Origin: Hyphochytrium catenoides
Taxonomy: Eukaryota; Sar; Hyphochytriomycetes; Hyphochytriales; Hyphochytriaceae
Direction: 5' to 3'
DNA length: 12,504 nt
NCBI GenBank assembly: GCA_900088475.1
Contig: FLMG01004482.1
Coordinates: forward strand, 1,638 to 14,141
The notes below the pieces were generated by a model that did not search any database, had not been told where the DNA came from, and saw nothing but the letters and a program-made list of their open reading frames with translations. A program made the position numbers and the translations under genes. Every line of letters starts with the position of its first letter. Positions within the stretch are counted from its first letter, which is position 1. Positions 1 to 11,404 of this stretch are shown here, one piece after another.

Positions 1-129
1 GAAGGGACAAAAGAGCTTAAGTCTAAGAACTCAGCACTATTCTCAGCCAAAGACGGGAAGAAGCCTGATACAGTTATGTATATGGGGAGAGAGAGAGTGT
101 CGACGAGAAGGGAGGAGAGACTCTGTTGA
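1..129 (+). other. Edge open frame, possible 3' end of a neighbouring gene
   Basis: Frame 1 is open from the left edge for 42 codons and ends at TGA 127-129. It is rich in K, E, S and R (for example TKELKSKNSALFSAKDGKK). The first 75 bases are not simple repeat, so they could be part of a terminal exon of an upstream gene. No family is recognised, and an open frame of this length can occur by chance. After about base 85 the sequence becomes purine-rich low complexity. Confidence 0.15.
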
Positions 130-250
130 CTACGGAGGAACGTAGACAGAGTGGCGCAAGGGAAGAGGGGCCGAGAGAGAAGAGAGATAGAGAGAAGACA
201 GAGCGAGAGACAACTTTTGGAAAAGAAGAGCACAAAGGGAGAGATTACTC
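85..250. repeat. Purine-rich (GA) low-complexity stretch
   Basis: The + strand is dominated by irregular GAGA-type runs with short interruptions. No convincing protein is encoded. The strand bias is opposite to that of the CT-rich region just downstream, which leads into VPS51. Confidence 0.6.
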
Positions 251-859
251 TCTGCGTCTTCTCAATCTCTTCCGGCGGCCCATGGTCCCCTCTCACTGGC
301 AGTACTGGCGGCTTACGAAGTGCAGAAAGAGAGATGGATTTCTTTCTTCTCTCTTTTTCTCTCTCCTTGTTGCTGAGTGCGCTGCAAAGCGCACGGGTTT
401 GCTGTTCCACATCTTTCCAGCTGGACCCTCCCCTTGCGCCTAGCATCTTGTCTCTCTCTCTCAGACAAGCTTACGCTTCAGACGCCCACCGTCCAAAGGA
501 TCCTACATTGGCGTCAGCCTTCCTGTTTTCTCAAGACCTATCGACCTGTCTTCTTCCTTTCAGACCTTGCTACTTTCATCCTCTCCGTGTTTTCATTCCT
601 CTCCCTCCTCTTTCAAAATCCTCTGCCATGCGCAGGGAGACATTCTTCTTCCATCCTTGGCCCGAGAAGAGCTGCTGGGTCACTCGCTTGTGTCCCCAAT
701 TGTTGACCAGAGGGTAGGGAGCTTCCCCTCCATGACCTGTCCTTGTCAATGAATCTCTGACTCTCTTCCTTCGGCGCTCGCTCTTCCCCTCACTTCCTCA
801 TCCTCATTTACCTTTTTCTCGTAGTTTTTCCCTCCCTTAGACCTCCCTTTTCTCTGTGC
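251..859. other. Left flank of VPS51, pyrimidine-rich, no gene recognised
   Basis: From about 330 this stretch is CT-rich on the + strand. Open frames crossing it translate to serine/leucine/phenylalanine-rich low complexity with no family resemblance. It may hold the promoter or leader introns of VPS51, but no core element could be identified. Confidence 0.4.
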
Positions 860-897
860 AGTCTCTCTCTCTCTCTCTCTGTCTCTGTTTCTGTCTC

Positions 898-944
<47 letters not shown>

Positions 945-1038
945 CTCGCTCTCTCTTCTCTCACTCTCTCTCTCTTTCTCTCTCCTCTCTCTCTCTCTCT
1001 TCTTTCTTTCTCTCTCTCACTCTCTCTCTCTCTCTCTC
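860..1038 (+). repeat. CT microsatellite upstream of VPS51
   Basis: About 180 bases of almost uninterrupted CT dinucleotides, with occasional gt, ttt and cgct interruptions. It lies roughly 500 bases before the VPS51 start codon. A homopyrimidine tract of this kind could serve as a promoter-proximal element or a leader-intron tract. No function is shown. Confidence 0.9.
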
Positions 1039-1533
1039 ATGGTCCTTGCCTCTCATCTACCTTCTTCCATTCATCATCATCAAGGTACAATGGGCGTTTC
1101 AAAGCTTCTATGATTATCGCGTATAGATCAAATAATCAGTAACTGAGCTTAGTCCTTGTAATTCCTGGAAGAGAAGAGACTGGGAGTTGTTTTGCCAAGA
1201 GTCAAAGATCTTCCCATGGTTCTCCATAATAACAAATCTCTGCTGGGCCCTTCCAGAGACTGAGACGCAGATCGTGTGCCTTCTATGCAAGCAGGACGGC
1301 GGACGGAGACTGCCCTTGTATGTCAAAGCTGCATCAAACCATTTTACCGGTCCTCTATGCAGGGCTTGTCCAGCTATCAGAGGCACATGACGTCGAGTGA
1401 GGAGCTTACTAATAGTCTTGGCATGTATAGCCCGACTGTCTTGCCTGGCAATACCCGTGGAGACCATCCTAGTCGCAATTCTTGAGGCTTCGTCATTATA
1501 AGGAGGTCATTGAACTTTAAAGCTTCCTGAAAG
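1039..1533. other. VPS51 leader region, no gene recognised
   Basis: Mixed-sequence DNA between the CT microsatellite and the VPS51 ATG. Short overlapping open frames occur on both strands, but none resembles a known family. It probably contains the 5' UTR. An in-frame TGA at 1528-1530 sits two codons before the start. A TATA-like word (cattataag, about 1495-1503) lies too close to the ATG to be a convincing promoter. Confidence 0.4.
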
Positions 1534-4500
1534 ATGGCTGAGAAGCCAAAGATGACGGCGATGGAGTTTGTTGGCCACTCGAGAGATGAGCAGCATCGCC
1601 CAGAGATCAGCCGCATGAAGGAGCTGCTAACCAGCTATTATGGTATGGGAGAGGATGACGACACCGCAGGCAATAAGCCGAGGGATGACCCCAGAGATAT
1701 GAATTCGGCCGCTTTCAAGCCAGATCTCTATCTCAAGGAACTGCTGACGGAGGTAGAGCTTGCAGATCTTCTCCGCAGAGACGACACCATGATGAAGGAG
1801 ACCAAGATGCTGGACAGTGATATGCAGATGTTGGTCTATGAGAACTATAACAAGTTTATCAGCGCCACAGACACAATCAGAAAGATGAAAGACAATGTGG
1901 AATCTATGGAGAGAGATCTTCAAGAACTAGAGCAGCACATCAACATGATCAGTGACGTCGGAGGAGGAGTTAATGCACGGCTAGCGGACAAGAGATCGAA
2001 AGTGGACAAGTTGGTTGGAGTTCATCGGCTTCTGAAGCGTCTTGAGTTTCTCCTGGAGCTGCCCCAGCGGCTTAACAAGTCCGTCCAGGTAAGAAGGGGC
2101 TCGGTGAAAGAGGAGAAGGCTCAGTCAATCAGGAGACAGGGAAGGGAAGCGGAAGATGTCTCTGCAAGATCACTAGCCTGAACACGACTACTTTGACTTT
2201 GGCTTCCTTTGAGGACCATCCTCTCGACTTTCACTCTTCACTTCTCGCCTCTTCCGCTACGCTCACTGCTCTCTTCTTGAAAGGTCAATGAGCTTCTCCC
2301 TTCTCTGTCAGAACTTCTGCCTCAATTTTCAATTCTTCTCTATTTGTACGTCGGTGTTAACCTGTCGCTCCTTGCCCTTGCAGTCTGATGCCTTGGTGCT
2401 CTCTCGTTTGCAGTAGTCCATTGACTAAGCGATGATCTGTCTTTGCCTCTTTCATGTCTTTCTCCGCTGCCCTGGGATCGCTCCCCTTGTCTTGTCTCTC
2501 TATACATCTTTTCGCTTCGTTGCTCCTTCGTTCTTCTCCTTTCTGTCTATGCCCGCCAGCTCTCTCAGTTCTCACAGGCGGTGCGATATTATAACATGAC
2601 CTCAGGCGTCTTGGCCCGCTACGCACATATCTCGTCCTTCAAAGCCATTCAGAACGACGCAGACGAGATCATGAAGAAACTCACCGGAGTTTTACAAAGT
2701 AAGCTCAAGAATTTGGACGCCGTGCGGCTAGAGGAGATGGAAGAGTATGTGCGACTTCTCTTGCAGGTTCGTACAAAAGGCTCGTGAAAAAGGGGACGTA
2801 GACTTGGCCCGCTTTATCCTCTTGCTTTGGACTATATGCCATGCCGCTCTATGTAAAGCAGTCATCCCGGGGTCATATTTTGCGTTAGGCCTTACCATGT
2901 CAAGGTCTGGACTGTGTATCTGCCTCTCACCCTCTTGCTCGATGTCTTTCACCTCTTTATTAGTTAAAGCAGCCAAGAAACGAGATGCGAGACGTATTTC
3001 TCTCCTGGCTTCGTGCCGTCTTAGGGAAGCGCGTTGATGCCCATAGTTCGGAGTTCCAGGAGCGAAAGGAGAGAATCGCTCCTTCAAAGCTACTCTCTCT
3101 TCTCTCAAGGGACATTTTACAGGTGTTCGCCAAGGCCGCCGCAGCCTACAAGGTAATATCCTGCGGCACTGTCTCCATCTCTTGAAGATAAGAGTGTCTT
3201 GTTCAACCTATCTGCTCTGTTCCCTGTTACTTACTTCCCTTAGTGGAAATAGGCGGGCAGCTTATAGTGGGACGGCGGCCTAAAATAACTCATTCTTCCT
3301 ATCTATGGGTCTCACCGTGTCTCCTTCATTGTCTCTTTCTTTCTTCCTCCTTGCTTTCTCTTTGTGTCGGAACTGAGTCTTTGGTTACGTCAAGGATATC
3401 TTCAGCACCAATGGTAAGCTTGAGTCCGGGGACCAGTCTGCCCTCGTTTCAGTCACTCGTGAGGTATTCGCCAAGTACTTTTCTTTTTTGAAGAAGGTGT
3501 TCCAGAGTGAGAAGCTTGCCGCGGTAAGATCAGTCTCTTCCGGTGCTCTCTCTCTCTCTTTGCTCTCTCTTTTCTCTCTCTTTTCTCTCTCGTTTCTCTC
3601 TCTTTTCTCTCTCTTTTCTCTCTCTTTTCTCTCTCTTTCTCTCTCTGGGCTGCTTGCTCTGTCTCTCATTGCATCCCTATTCAAAAGAGGTTTGTCGTGC
3701 AGTTTTCTTGCTTATGGCGGTTCCGATTTTATCCATGGATATCCTGTTTGGGGTCGCTCCTTATCTCATCCTACGTCTTATCTGTACTGGTGCTTATGCT
3801 CTCTCTGTGTTAGGAGCAAGGGGACGCAGGAGGAGAAGGAAGTGACAACAACCTTGAGCTAGATAGTGTCACTAAGGCTCATGATGAAGAGTATCGACCT
3901 CTTCTTCTTTGTCTCCGGTCGCTGCTTAGTGAGGTTCAGAGCCTTCACGGCGTAGTTAAGGCTGCTGGGCTTCCCGATAAAGCTGCGGAGATAGTAGAAG
4001 CAGCAATAAGGCACCAAGTAGGTTGAGACACTCACAGTAGAGTCTAACACAGGGGAGAGAATATGGAAGTCGGAGTGATAAGGTGCATGAAATGCAAAGC
4101 ATTTGAACCCCAGGACTGTGAACGGTGTCTTTCCGCCTGCTGGGACAATCTTGTCTTCACTTTTGGGCAATTGCTGATCCCCAATCCTTGTCCTCTCTCT
4201 GCTCTTTCCTTCTTGTTAACATTTGCAGGTGAGCCAGGCTTTCCTGCAACTAAGAGAGAAGATACTAGACATTGTTAGGATGGTTCACTATCACACGCTG
4301 GACGGGCCCGCGCAGGCACTGGTCCGAGAGGAAGAGAAGGACTTTCCTTCTTTCCAAGGATCTCTGAAGAACATGCCACCGCAGGTGAGAATAACAAAGG
4401 AGCACGATGGGGAGCAAAAGCACGCCTTTAGGGGAAACGACAGATGGCATCACAGATTGCTCTTTCTCTCATGACGGGGACTCCTTCTGGCAATCAATCC

Positions 4501-6586
4501 TGGTTTTTCCTTCTCCCTATCCCTACTCAGTCCCTTGTCTCATCTCCTCTCAGATCATGACGCTTTTTGTAACTGAAGTGGAGCATATCTTGCGTAAGAT
4601 GCAGCCTCTCATCAACAGCGGGAGCTTTCTCCAATCTCAGGACCTCGGAGGAGTATTGCCCACTATAGTGCAGGTATCAGCGAGAGCGGCTTGACTTGCC
4701 AATCAATCTTTCCTAATCCTCTTGCTTTGTTTCTTCACGAAGACCCTCTTAAAGTCTGGCTGGGGAAGAGGAAGAGGGAAACCCCTGCTTTGTATCTCTC
4801 TCTTAGAACCCTAATGTCTTCTTCCGGTCACTCAAAGGTCACAATCCTGTGTGACTGATAATACAGCTACAATCTTTACCTGTCAAAGGTTCTTTGGAAA
4901 CCTTTTTTGACTACGATTGAAGTTTGTTACCCAGGGCGTTAGCCTGCTCTAAGCCTGTTCGCCTTGATATCGGGTCTCTGTCGAACGCTGAACATGTTTC
5001 AATCGACGTTTCGCTAACGTTGTGGCCTCTTCGCGTCTCCTCTCGTGTCTCCTGTTAGGGCCAATTCCAGCACTTTTTTGTATGGCTGAACCGTGCTTTC
5101 GTCCTTCTAACTGAAAGTCCCAAGTATCCAAAGATCATTAAGTTCACGCGACCAGGACGTGAAAGAAGTGGCGGCGGAGAAGGAGAGCAAAATAGAGGAA
5201 TTGAGAATCGTGTCTGCCATCCGGAGGATAGTTCAGTCCATGTGCCTCTATTCCGGCAGACATCTCCACGATTCTTTTTAGTGATGGCACTCGTAGTGCG
5301 AGAGCTTGAGAGCCAAGGTCCGTAGCCGTGTTGCAGTTAAGGGAGAGAGGGAAAGAGTAAGAAGATGGGTACTGGTCGTTCATATAGGTGCATGGTATAG
5401 TGGGGAGAAGGGAGAGAGAGACAAAGCAGCAGTGGACTCTCCAAGACTGATGTCTATAGACCAAGACCTTCTTTAACTTCTGTCGTCCTCTTGCTAACTT
5501 CCTCTCTTTCCATCCAAAGGTTGGGGATTCCTCAGCATGAGCATCGTCTCGACCCTGTCTCCCGTCCTCTTCCTTGCTCTGAACTACTGTCTTATTTGGC
5601 TAAGTCCATTTATTAATGTTAGGCATTCAGCGCTGCCTTCGGACGTTAGTGGACTGCCTTCCGCCGACCAAACAAACCAGCAACCTGCAGCAATATGGCA
5701 TGGATAATGTCATCGACACGCAGGACGTGCTACAGGTTGTCACTGCTACCATTTGTTTCCCATCTGCTCTCTTCTCTCTCGCTCTCTCTCCTTTTTCTGT
5801 CACCACCCACTACTGACCTGTTAGCTAGCTTAACGGCGTCTGCCGATGCTGTGTCACTTATTTTCTCTGTTCTCGTATCGCGGGTTGTTCACTCTTCAGT
5901 TGTTTCTCTCCCCTTAACAGCGCACAAAGAGCACGGCCCAAGCTCTTCTCTCCTACTTTGTTGAGCTGCATGGACGCTCTCTGTCCATACCTCTCCAGGA
6001 GCATCTTGAGAGGCAGAACTGGGCCAACCATAAAGAACAGCCTCGAGAGGTCTCTCCTATCATACTTTCCCTGCTGGAAAAGGTAAGACCTGGGGCTGTC
6101 TGTCTATTGCGTCCCTTATAGTCGTCCTGCTTCTTTCCCCTAGCTTCTCTACTGTGTCCGAACTTTAATAAAGTCTACCATCGTCGCGCGTTGGTGAGCG
6201 CCATGGAAGGGTGCCATAGCCTCTTCTTTCTCTGCTTGAAACCCTTCTTCCCGTCGCCGACCAGCGCGAGCTCCAAGTTTATTTTTCTCCTTTTTGACAT
6301 TTCAGGCCTTAGCTGTGGCCAAGGAAGCCTCTGGGATCCTGGGAGAGACCTTCCAGCTGAACCCCAGCCGGACCATGGTGAACACAAGGGACCTTAGGCG
6401 CAATCTCTCTTCACCTTCCGCGTCCGCGCTCCCTCCTACATCAAAGTCTAAAAGAAGTGTCGGCGTCCACCTTGACATTGAGAAAATGTTTGCACAAAAA
6501 GTATGTTTACTATCTACGTAGAACGTAGAGATGGTAGAGAATTGAGAGAAAAGAGAGAGAGAGAGACAGAGACAGAGAGAGAGACA

Positions 6587-6630
<44 letters not shown>

Positions 6631-7032
6631 CTAGGAATATCTGCCTGAGAGTAGTACGTATCTCTATTGAGGGGTTTCTAATACCTTTCTTCTTTGTAGG
6701 TAAAGGTTTTTGGAAATGTGACAGAGTTCACGGTCTCTGCCTTGATCTCTGGAGTGTTTATCATAGTCCTCAAGGCATTGGCAGAGACAGTGCGGTTGCT
6801 CTCTTTCTCCCGCTTTTCTCTTCAGCAGCTACAGGTGGATCTTCACTTCCTCCGCCTAGTCCTGCCCTCCTTTTCCCTCTCCCCGCTCGAAGAAAACGGC
6901 GCCGTAGCTCAGTTGCTGGACGAGGTCTGGGACAATCTGGGAGAAAGATGTCTAGAAGGAGGATCAGCCATGGACCAGAGTGTTCTCGTCGCGATTACGA
7001 GCACGCAACGCGCGAAGCTAAGGCTCGAGTAG
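1534..7032 (+). CDS. VPS51: VPS51 homologue, GARP/EARP tethering complex subunit (12 coding exons)
   Basis: Coding exons: 1534-2088, 2560-2766, 2964-3152, 3395-3523, 3814-4017, 4229-4384, 4554-4673, 5059-5317, 5623-5735, 5921-6082, 6306-6500 and 6700-7032 (TAG stop). All introns are GT-AG. The joined frame gives 873 residues; human VPS51 has about 780. An in-frame TGA two codons before the ATG fixes the start unless a 5' exon exists. Visible landmarks are a YYG motif at residues 35-37, equivalent to the KLYYGL segment of human VPS51; the Vps51 core with DSDMQMLVYENYNKFISAT near 94-112, almost identical to human; a coiled-coil-like stretch near 113-140; and C-terminal RFSLQQLQVDLHF near 801-813 (human RFGLQQVQVDCHF). 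Known for the family: with VPS52, VPS53 and VPS54 (GARP) or VPS50 (EARP), it tethers endosome-derived vesicles and binds a syntaxin-6/Tlg1-type SNARE. The extra length is in low-complexity linkers, for example residues 733-748. No frameshift or missing block was seen. The weakest boundaries are exons 8 and 9, with donors gtccgt and gttgtc. Confidence 0.93.
3546..3646 (+). repeat. CT-rich 11-bp minisatellite in VPS51 intron 4
   Basis: Within intron 4 (3524-3813) the unit ttttctctctc recurs in six contiguous 11-base copies from 3570 to 3635. One copy starts with g instead of t. Simple CT sequence flanks it on both sides. The tract begins about 20 bases after the 5' splice site and ends about 165 bases before the acceptor, so it is not the acceptor's own polypyrimidine tract. 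Confidence 0.9.
6544..6629 (+). repeat. GA/GACA microsatellite in VPS51 intron 11
   Basis: About 85 bases of GA repeat with periodic gaca interruptions, inside intron 11 (6501-6699). It is purine-rich on the transcribed-sense strand, unlike the CT-rich tracts elsewhere in this gene. A normal pyrimidine stretch (tttcttctttgtag) still precedes the acceptor at 6698-6699. Confidence 0.9.
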
Positions 7033-7471
7033 CGCGAGATGCTTGGGCGTTGTGAGCACAGACAGAGTAAGAGTGATCGTCACTCGTATCATACTCAATA
7101 TTAGATGCTAATCGACCAAACTATAGTGTTTCGATGTGGGAATTGCTACGGTTAGAGGTGGATTGCGATAGTAGAGACAGAGAGGGAATGCAACTGTGTG
7201 TGCGTGTGAAAGAGAGAGAGAGCTCCAAAGAGAGAGACAGAGTGGGAATGCATGTGTGTGAGAGAGAGAGACAAAAAGAGAGAACTGGATATAGAGCGTG
7301 AAGGAGAGAGGGCGGCGGCGAAGTGGGAATACAGTGGAAGACCACAGAGCGAGCGGCGATGACGCGGTTTCGACTGTCCACACCATAAGTTAAGACATTT
7401 ATATAGGTCCAGTTCGTCCTATCTTAGCTCCAGAGGGTTGAGCCTTCACGGCTATCCAGAGCTCCCTTCGT
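7033..7471. other. Convergent intergenic region between VPS51 and COX15
   Basis: These 439 bases separate the two stop codons and must contain both 3' UTRs and both polyadenylation sites. No AATAAA is obvious on either strand. An atatta stretch lies near 7099 on the + strand, and a tataaatg word lies on the - strand near 7410. The middle is GA-rich and carries an imperfect tandem repeat. No gene was recognised. Confidence 0.7.
7174..7260 (+). repeat. Imperfect direct repeat with 60-bp offset
   Basis: A 27-base block at 7174-7200 (gagacagagagggaatgcaa, then ctgtgtg) recurs at 7234-7260 with a few changes, an offset of exactly 60 bases. GA runs lie between and after the copies. A degenerate third partial copy (agtgggaatac) is visible near 7321-7331. 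Confidence 0.75.
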
Positions 7472-10400
7472 TTATACTTTCACGAACTTCAGAGCGTGGA
7501 CCAGGCGAAGATACTGGCTGAGGAGGAGGAGGGCGCCAACCTGCGGCCCCAGAAGGGACGAGAGAGTAGAAAAGAGGAGGGAGGAGGTTAAATGACCAAA
7601 CCTTCTACGGCCATTGATTCTAGGGTGAACAGTGTTTAGACTATCTGACAGAGCGCCAGTCTCCAGGACTCGACGCACCTGATGAGCTGTTGCCAGTTCT
7701 ATGGGAACATATGTCAGGAGTGTCGTGATGCCAAGGCCAACCTGAAGAAATGATATAAAAGCATCTTTTCAGCCAAAGCAGGAACAGCAGCTACTTCCAC
7801 CATCTGAACGAAAGGCTAAGGAAAGGAACGAAGATAGAGAAGACACTGACCCTCCCGATCAACGAGAATGACCAGACAGATGGATAGAAAGAGAGAGAGT
7901 GGACGGGAAGAAGAAGGGGTCAGGACCATGGCCAAACCACAGTACGCAGCCGACACTTAGAGGTATAGTCGTAGAAAAGATGACGGAGACTGAGGTGCGG
8001 GAAGCAGAACGACAGAGGAGAGGACGATATTTGGTCTGACCTGAGCGCCTGCCATAAGAATCATGCCGTTCAACCTCTGCTTGGCCTGTGCTGGCAACTG
8101 GTTCCATAGATGACGATTTCTCCCTAATCCATAGACTACTGCAGAGCTGAGGGAGATTCCGGGAGACAGCGGACAGAGCAAGGGAAATCGGTTGGGCAAG
8201 AATGAGACAGAGTCGTGGAAGCCACGGGGACGGAAAGTAGCCAGCGGCAGAGGGAGAGAGTTGGGGCAGAAGAGTGAGAGAGAACGTTGCGCAATGGAAG
8301 CATCAATGTTACAGAGGATAAGAGAGACAAGGATAAGGTTAAACATAGAGGCGGAAGAAAACGACGATATGGGTAGGACAGTGAACAAAAAATTGGATTA
8401 GGGTGTAGGTATATATTGAGAAGCAGCATAGATAGAGATGAGAGAGAGACAAACATAGAGAGAGAGGGAGAGAGCGTCAGACAGACAGACAAACGGACAG
8501 TAAGGGATGAGATCAGTGTTTTCTTCTTACAGGCCGAGAGTTGAAAGCGCAAGGACTCGGTGATCAAACTGGACGGTCGCCGTATTCTCAAAAAAGTTTA
8601 GATAAGTGGGCTAAGATAAGGAAGAATCGATCAATGTTAGAGGTAGGACGCGTAGAGAGACAAAGGCTAGCGAGTAAGTCAAAAGGTCAACAGAGACCTA
8701 GAGAAGAAGACATTGTGGGAAGGCACGAACGAAGGTTGAAAGCAACACTGAGGGGACTCGCCTAGTTCGAACCGTGCTGATAGAGACTGCAGGAGACATG
8801 CTGGGACATGACAAAAGGCAGGGAGGGCAAAAAAAGAGAAGGGAAGGAGAGGAAAGGAAATTGGAGATACCGAAAAGACGGGAAGCCGACTCGTAGACCC
8901 GAACCATGGTAAGCATCAAATTTATCACGCACCTTGAGGTCCAGTATCTCCTCTGGAATCCATCTTCCGTCCATAAGTGGGAAGGTGTTAAACGCTCTCC
9001 CAGCATCATTACCAGCAACAAACGCTCCTACAGAAGTAATAACGGGAAAGAGAACAGAAAGCTTTAGAGACAGAAGGCGCGAGAGAGTAGCAGGCCCAAA
9101 GTCCAAACACATCCTCATGCGTTTACGTTCAGAGGTGGTAAGGCTTAAAGGCAAAAAGCCGTTTGAGAGGGCCAAAAGAAGGGGCGGGAGTCGGTGAGAA
9201 GACCAACGAGGACAAAGAGAGCACCCAAAAAGAGAAAGCCGAAAAGGAAGAGTGAAAGAGAGAAAAGAAGAGTCTACCGGAAACGACGGTAACAGCTAAC
9301 AAGTGGGCTGCTCCAATGGCAAGAGAGCGGACTTTCCTCGCCTTCTGCAGAGCAATTTGGTCCACGCAGCCTTTCAGGTCTAAGAAGTGAGCTCGTGGGT
9401 AAAGAGCCTCCAACCCTGTCCAGACGAGAAGGGAGAAAGTGCCAAACGCCATCGACAGATGGGTGGCCAGCCTATAAGGGCTCACGCGAATCTCTTTGTG
9501 TGAGTTCCTTAAGGAGTCATCGAGTCCGCTGCGAACCATCCACCAGCCGATACCGCCCTAGAACAACGAGGCGAAGAGAGAACAAGTACAAGACGAGAGA
9601 GAGAGAAAGAGAGAGAGAGAAAGAGAGAGAGAGAGGGAGGGGGAGAGAGAGAAAGAGTTAGAGAGAGAGAGAGATAAAGAGCGAGGGAGCGAGAGGGAGA
9701 GAAGCGAGAGAGATGGATCAGCAACTTGTTAAGCTAGATACAGCCGGGATCGCAGAATGATGGATGGGACCAGGAAACGAGGAAGGACAGAGGCTGTTGC
9801 CTTTAGTACATCTATATTTATTGATGCGTCTAGGGAAAGAAAGTGCTCCCCAGAGCGGAGATGAAGCAGGGAGGCGATGGCAGCCAAGTAGGGCAGCGAA
9901 GATAAAGTGGGCATTCGAGCGGGCATTCGAGCGAGAAAACAGTAAAGAGAGCGGGGAAGAGTGCCCACGTAGCTTGAGGGAGAGAAAGGCAAAGTCCCGT
10001 TCTACCTGTGCCGCACCAAGTCCCGCCAGGGCCCACAATTTGCCGTACAAATGCTTTGGTATCTTTTTTCTGAGGTGGAAGTACGCGAAAGGGCCAAGAA
10101 AGGCGACTCCAAGCACTCTTCCCAGCATCCGATGGCCATACTCCCACCAAAAAATGCGCTTGAACTCACTGAGAGTCTGCGTGAATTAGAAGTAGTGAGA
10201 GAAAGTGACACAGAGACGAGGGAGAGACAGAGAAGGAAGCGCGGAGACAGAGAGTGATATAGCAGCTTAATCTCTAAAGGATAAAAGAAGGAGCCGTCGC
10301 ACTGGACGTTTACCAAGGGAGAGATTATAGAGAAAGAGAGCGGGACGAGTAAGAGAGAAGCAAAAAGGGGTACTTAGAAGCAGGGCGGGAGAGGCGGGAG

Positions 10401-11370
10401 AGACAGCCAGACGAAGAGCAGGCATATGTGAGCAATTAGGGCGGGAGGAAAGAGAGGGAGAGAGATCAGCACATTTGTCTCTCGTACCATCTGCTGGCGT
10501 TGTTGATACTCGGGAAACTGCTTATACTTCTCGAACTCTATTTGCCATTCCTCTTCGTTCATTGGAGGCAAGCCACCCTACAGACAGAGAAGCAAGCAAT
10601 CACGCGCTTAGAAAGTCCAAGAGAGGTAAGAAATCGGGTAGAAAGAAAGAGATAGAGGAATTGACTAGGAGGCTAGGAGGAGGACAGGATACCAAGACGC
10701 AACCCAAAAGGTCGCCACAGGCCTGCCTCTCAGCAAACGAAGAGATAACGGAACGAGGATAGAAGCAGGGCGACGGCTGTGGTCGACATATAACGGCTGG
10801 CATGCACAAAGTAGTCAAGAAGAAGTGACAGATGGAGAATAAAAAAGAGCTAATGAGTGGTAAACAGAAGGCGAAGGGATGAAAACATAAGGGAGGAAAG
10901 AGATGGAGTATGAGAAAGAAAGGCGTACACAGAGAGAGAGAGAGAGACAGAGAGAGAGAGAGAGAAAGAGAGTATCAAGACAAAGGGAAGAAGTAAATGA
11001 AGAGAGAAAAAGAAGACGTATACAGAGAGGGAGAGAGAAAGAGAGAATCAAGAAGCCATAACGACAGACTTGCTGTGAATAAACAGTATAGGAGAAGCAC
11101 ACGGGTGGCGGCAAGACACAGAGCTAGCAGACAGGAGAGGCGGCTTCCGCGGCTAGTCAGAAGAAGTGAGCGCCGGGGCTCTTACATGGGGCTTCCAGTC
11201 GACCATAGAGAGTCCTGAGCGGGTCAGCCGTGTGATGCCGCCCACCAAGACCATCCCGCCTACCATCGCCCCACACCCCAAAAGCCAGACTCCGACTGGG
11301 AGGGAGTGCGAGAGTGAGCTTTCTCCTGTGCCGCCAAGTGCAGCATTCGACTGAAGAGAGAGAGAGAGAC

Positions 11371-11404
<34 letters not shown>

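Noticed and set aside
151-717. A 188-codon open frame on the + strand.
   Set aside because: It begins with GTG, runs through purine-rich then pyrimidine-rich low complexity and resembles no known protein. Its length is explained by composition bias.
1276-1485. Cysteine-pair pattern resembling a small zinc finger in the VPS51 leader (CQSC, then FYRSS, then QRH).
   Set aside because: The frame is short with no context. A different frame over the same bases also shows CLLC and LCRAC pairs, so repeats of tgc-containing words explain it. No family match was recognised.
7108-7386. Two overlapping - strand open frames with repeated SLSHTH-type motifs between the genes.
   Set aside because: The periodic protein motif is only the translation of the GA/GT tandem repeat. 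There is no independent coding signal.
8034-8146. Alternative acceptor ctctgcag eight bases inside COX15 exon 9.
   Set aside because: Using it shifts the frame and destroys the conserved transmembrane segment. The upstream ccctcag acceptor keeps alignment with human COX15.
8136-8591. A 151-codon - strand open frame over COX15 exon 8 and intron 8.
   Set aside because: It overlaps the VQFDHR exon in a different frame and continues as CT-rich intron. The true exon frame joins its neighbours and carries the heme-ligand histidine.
9395-9661. Arginine/glutamate-alternating protein (RERERE type) on the + strand.
   Set aside because: It is the translation of a GA microsatellite. Similar frames occur wherever such tracts occur.
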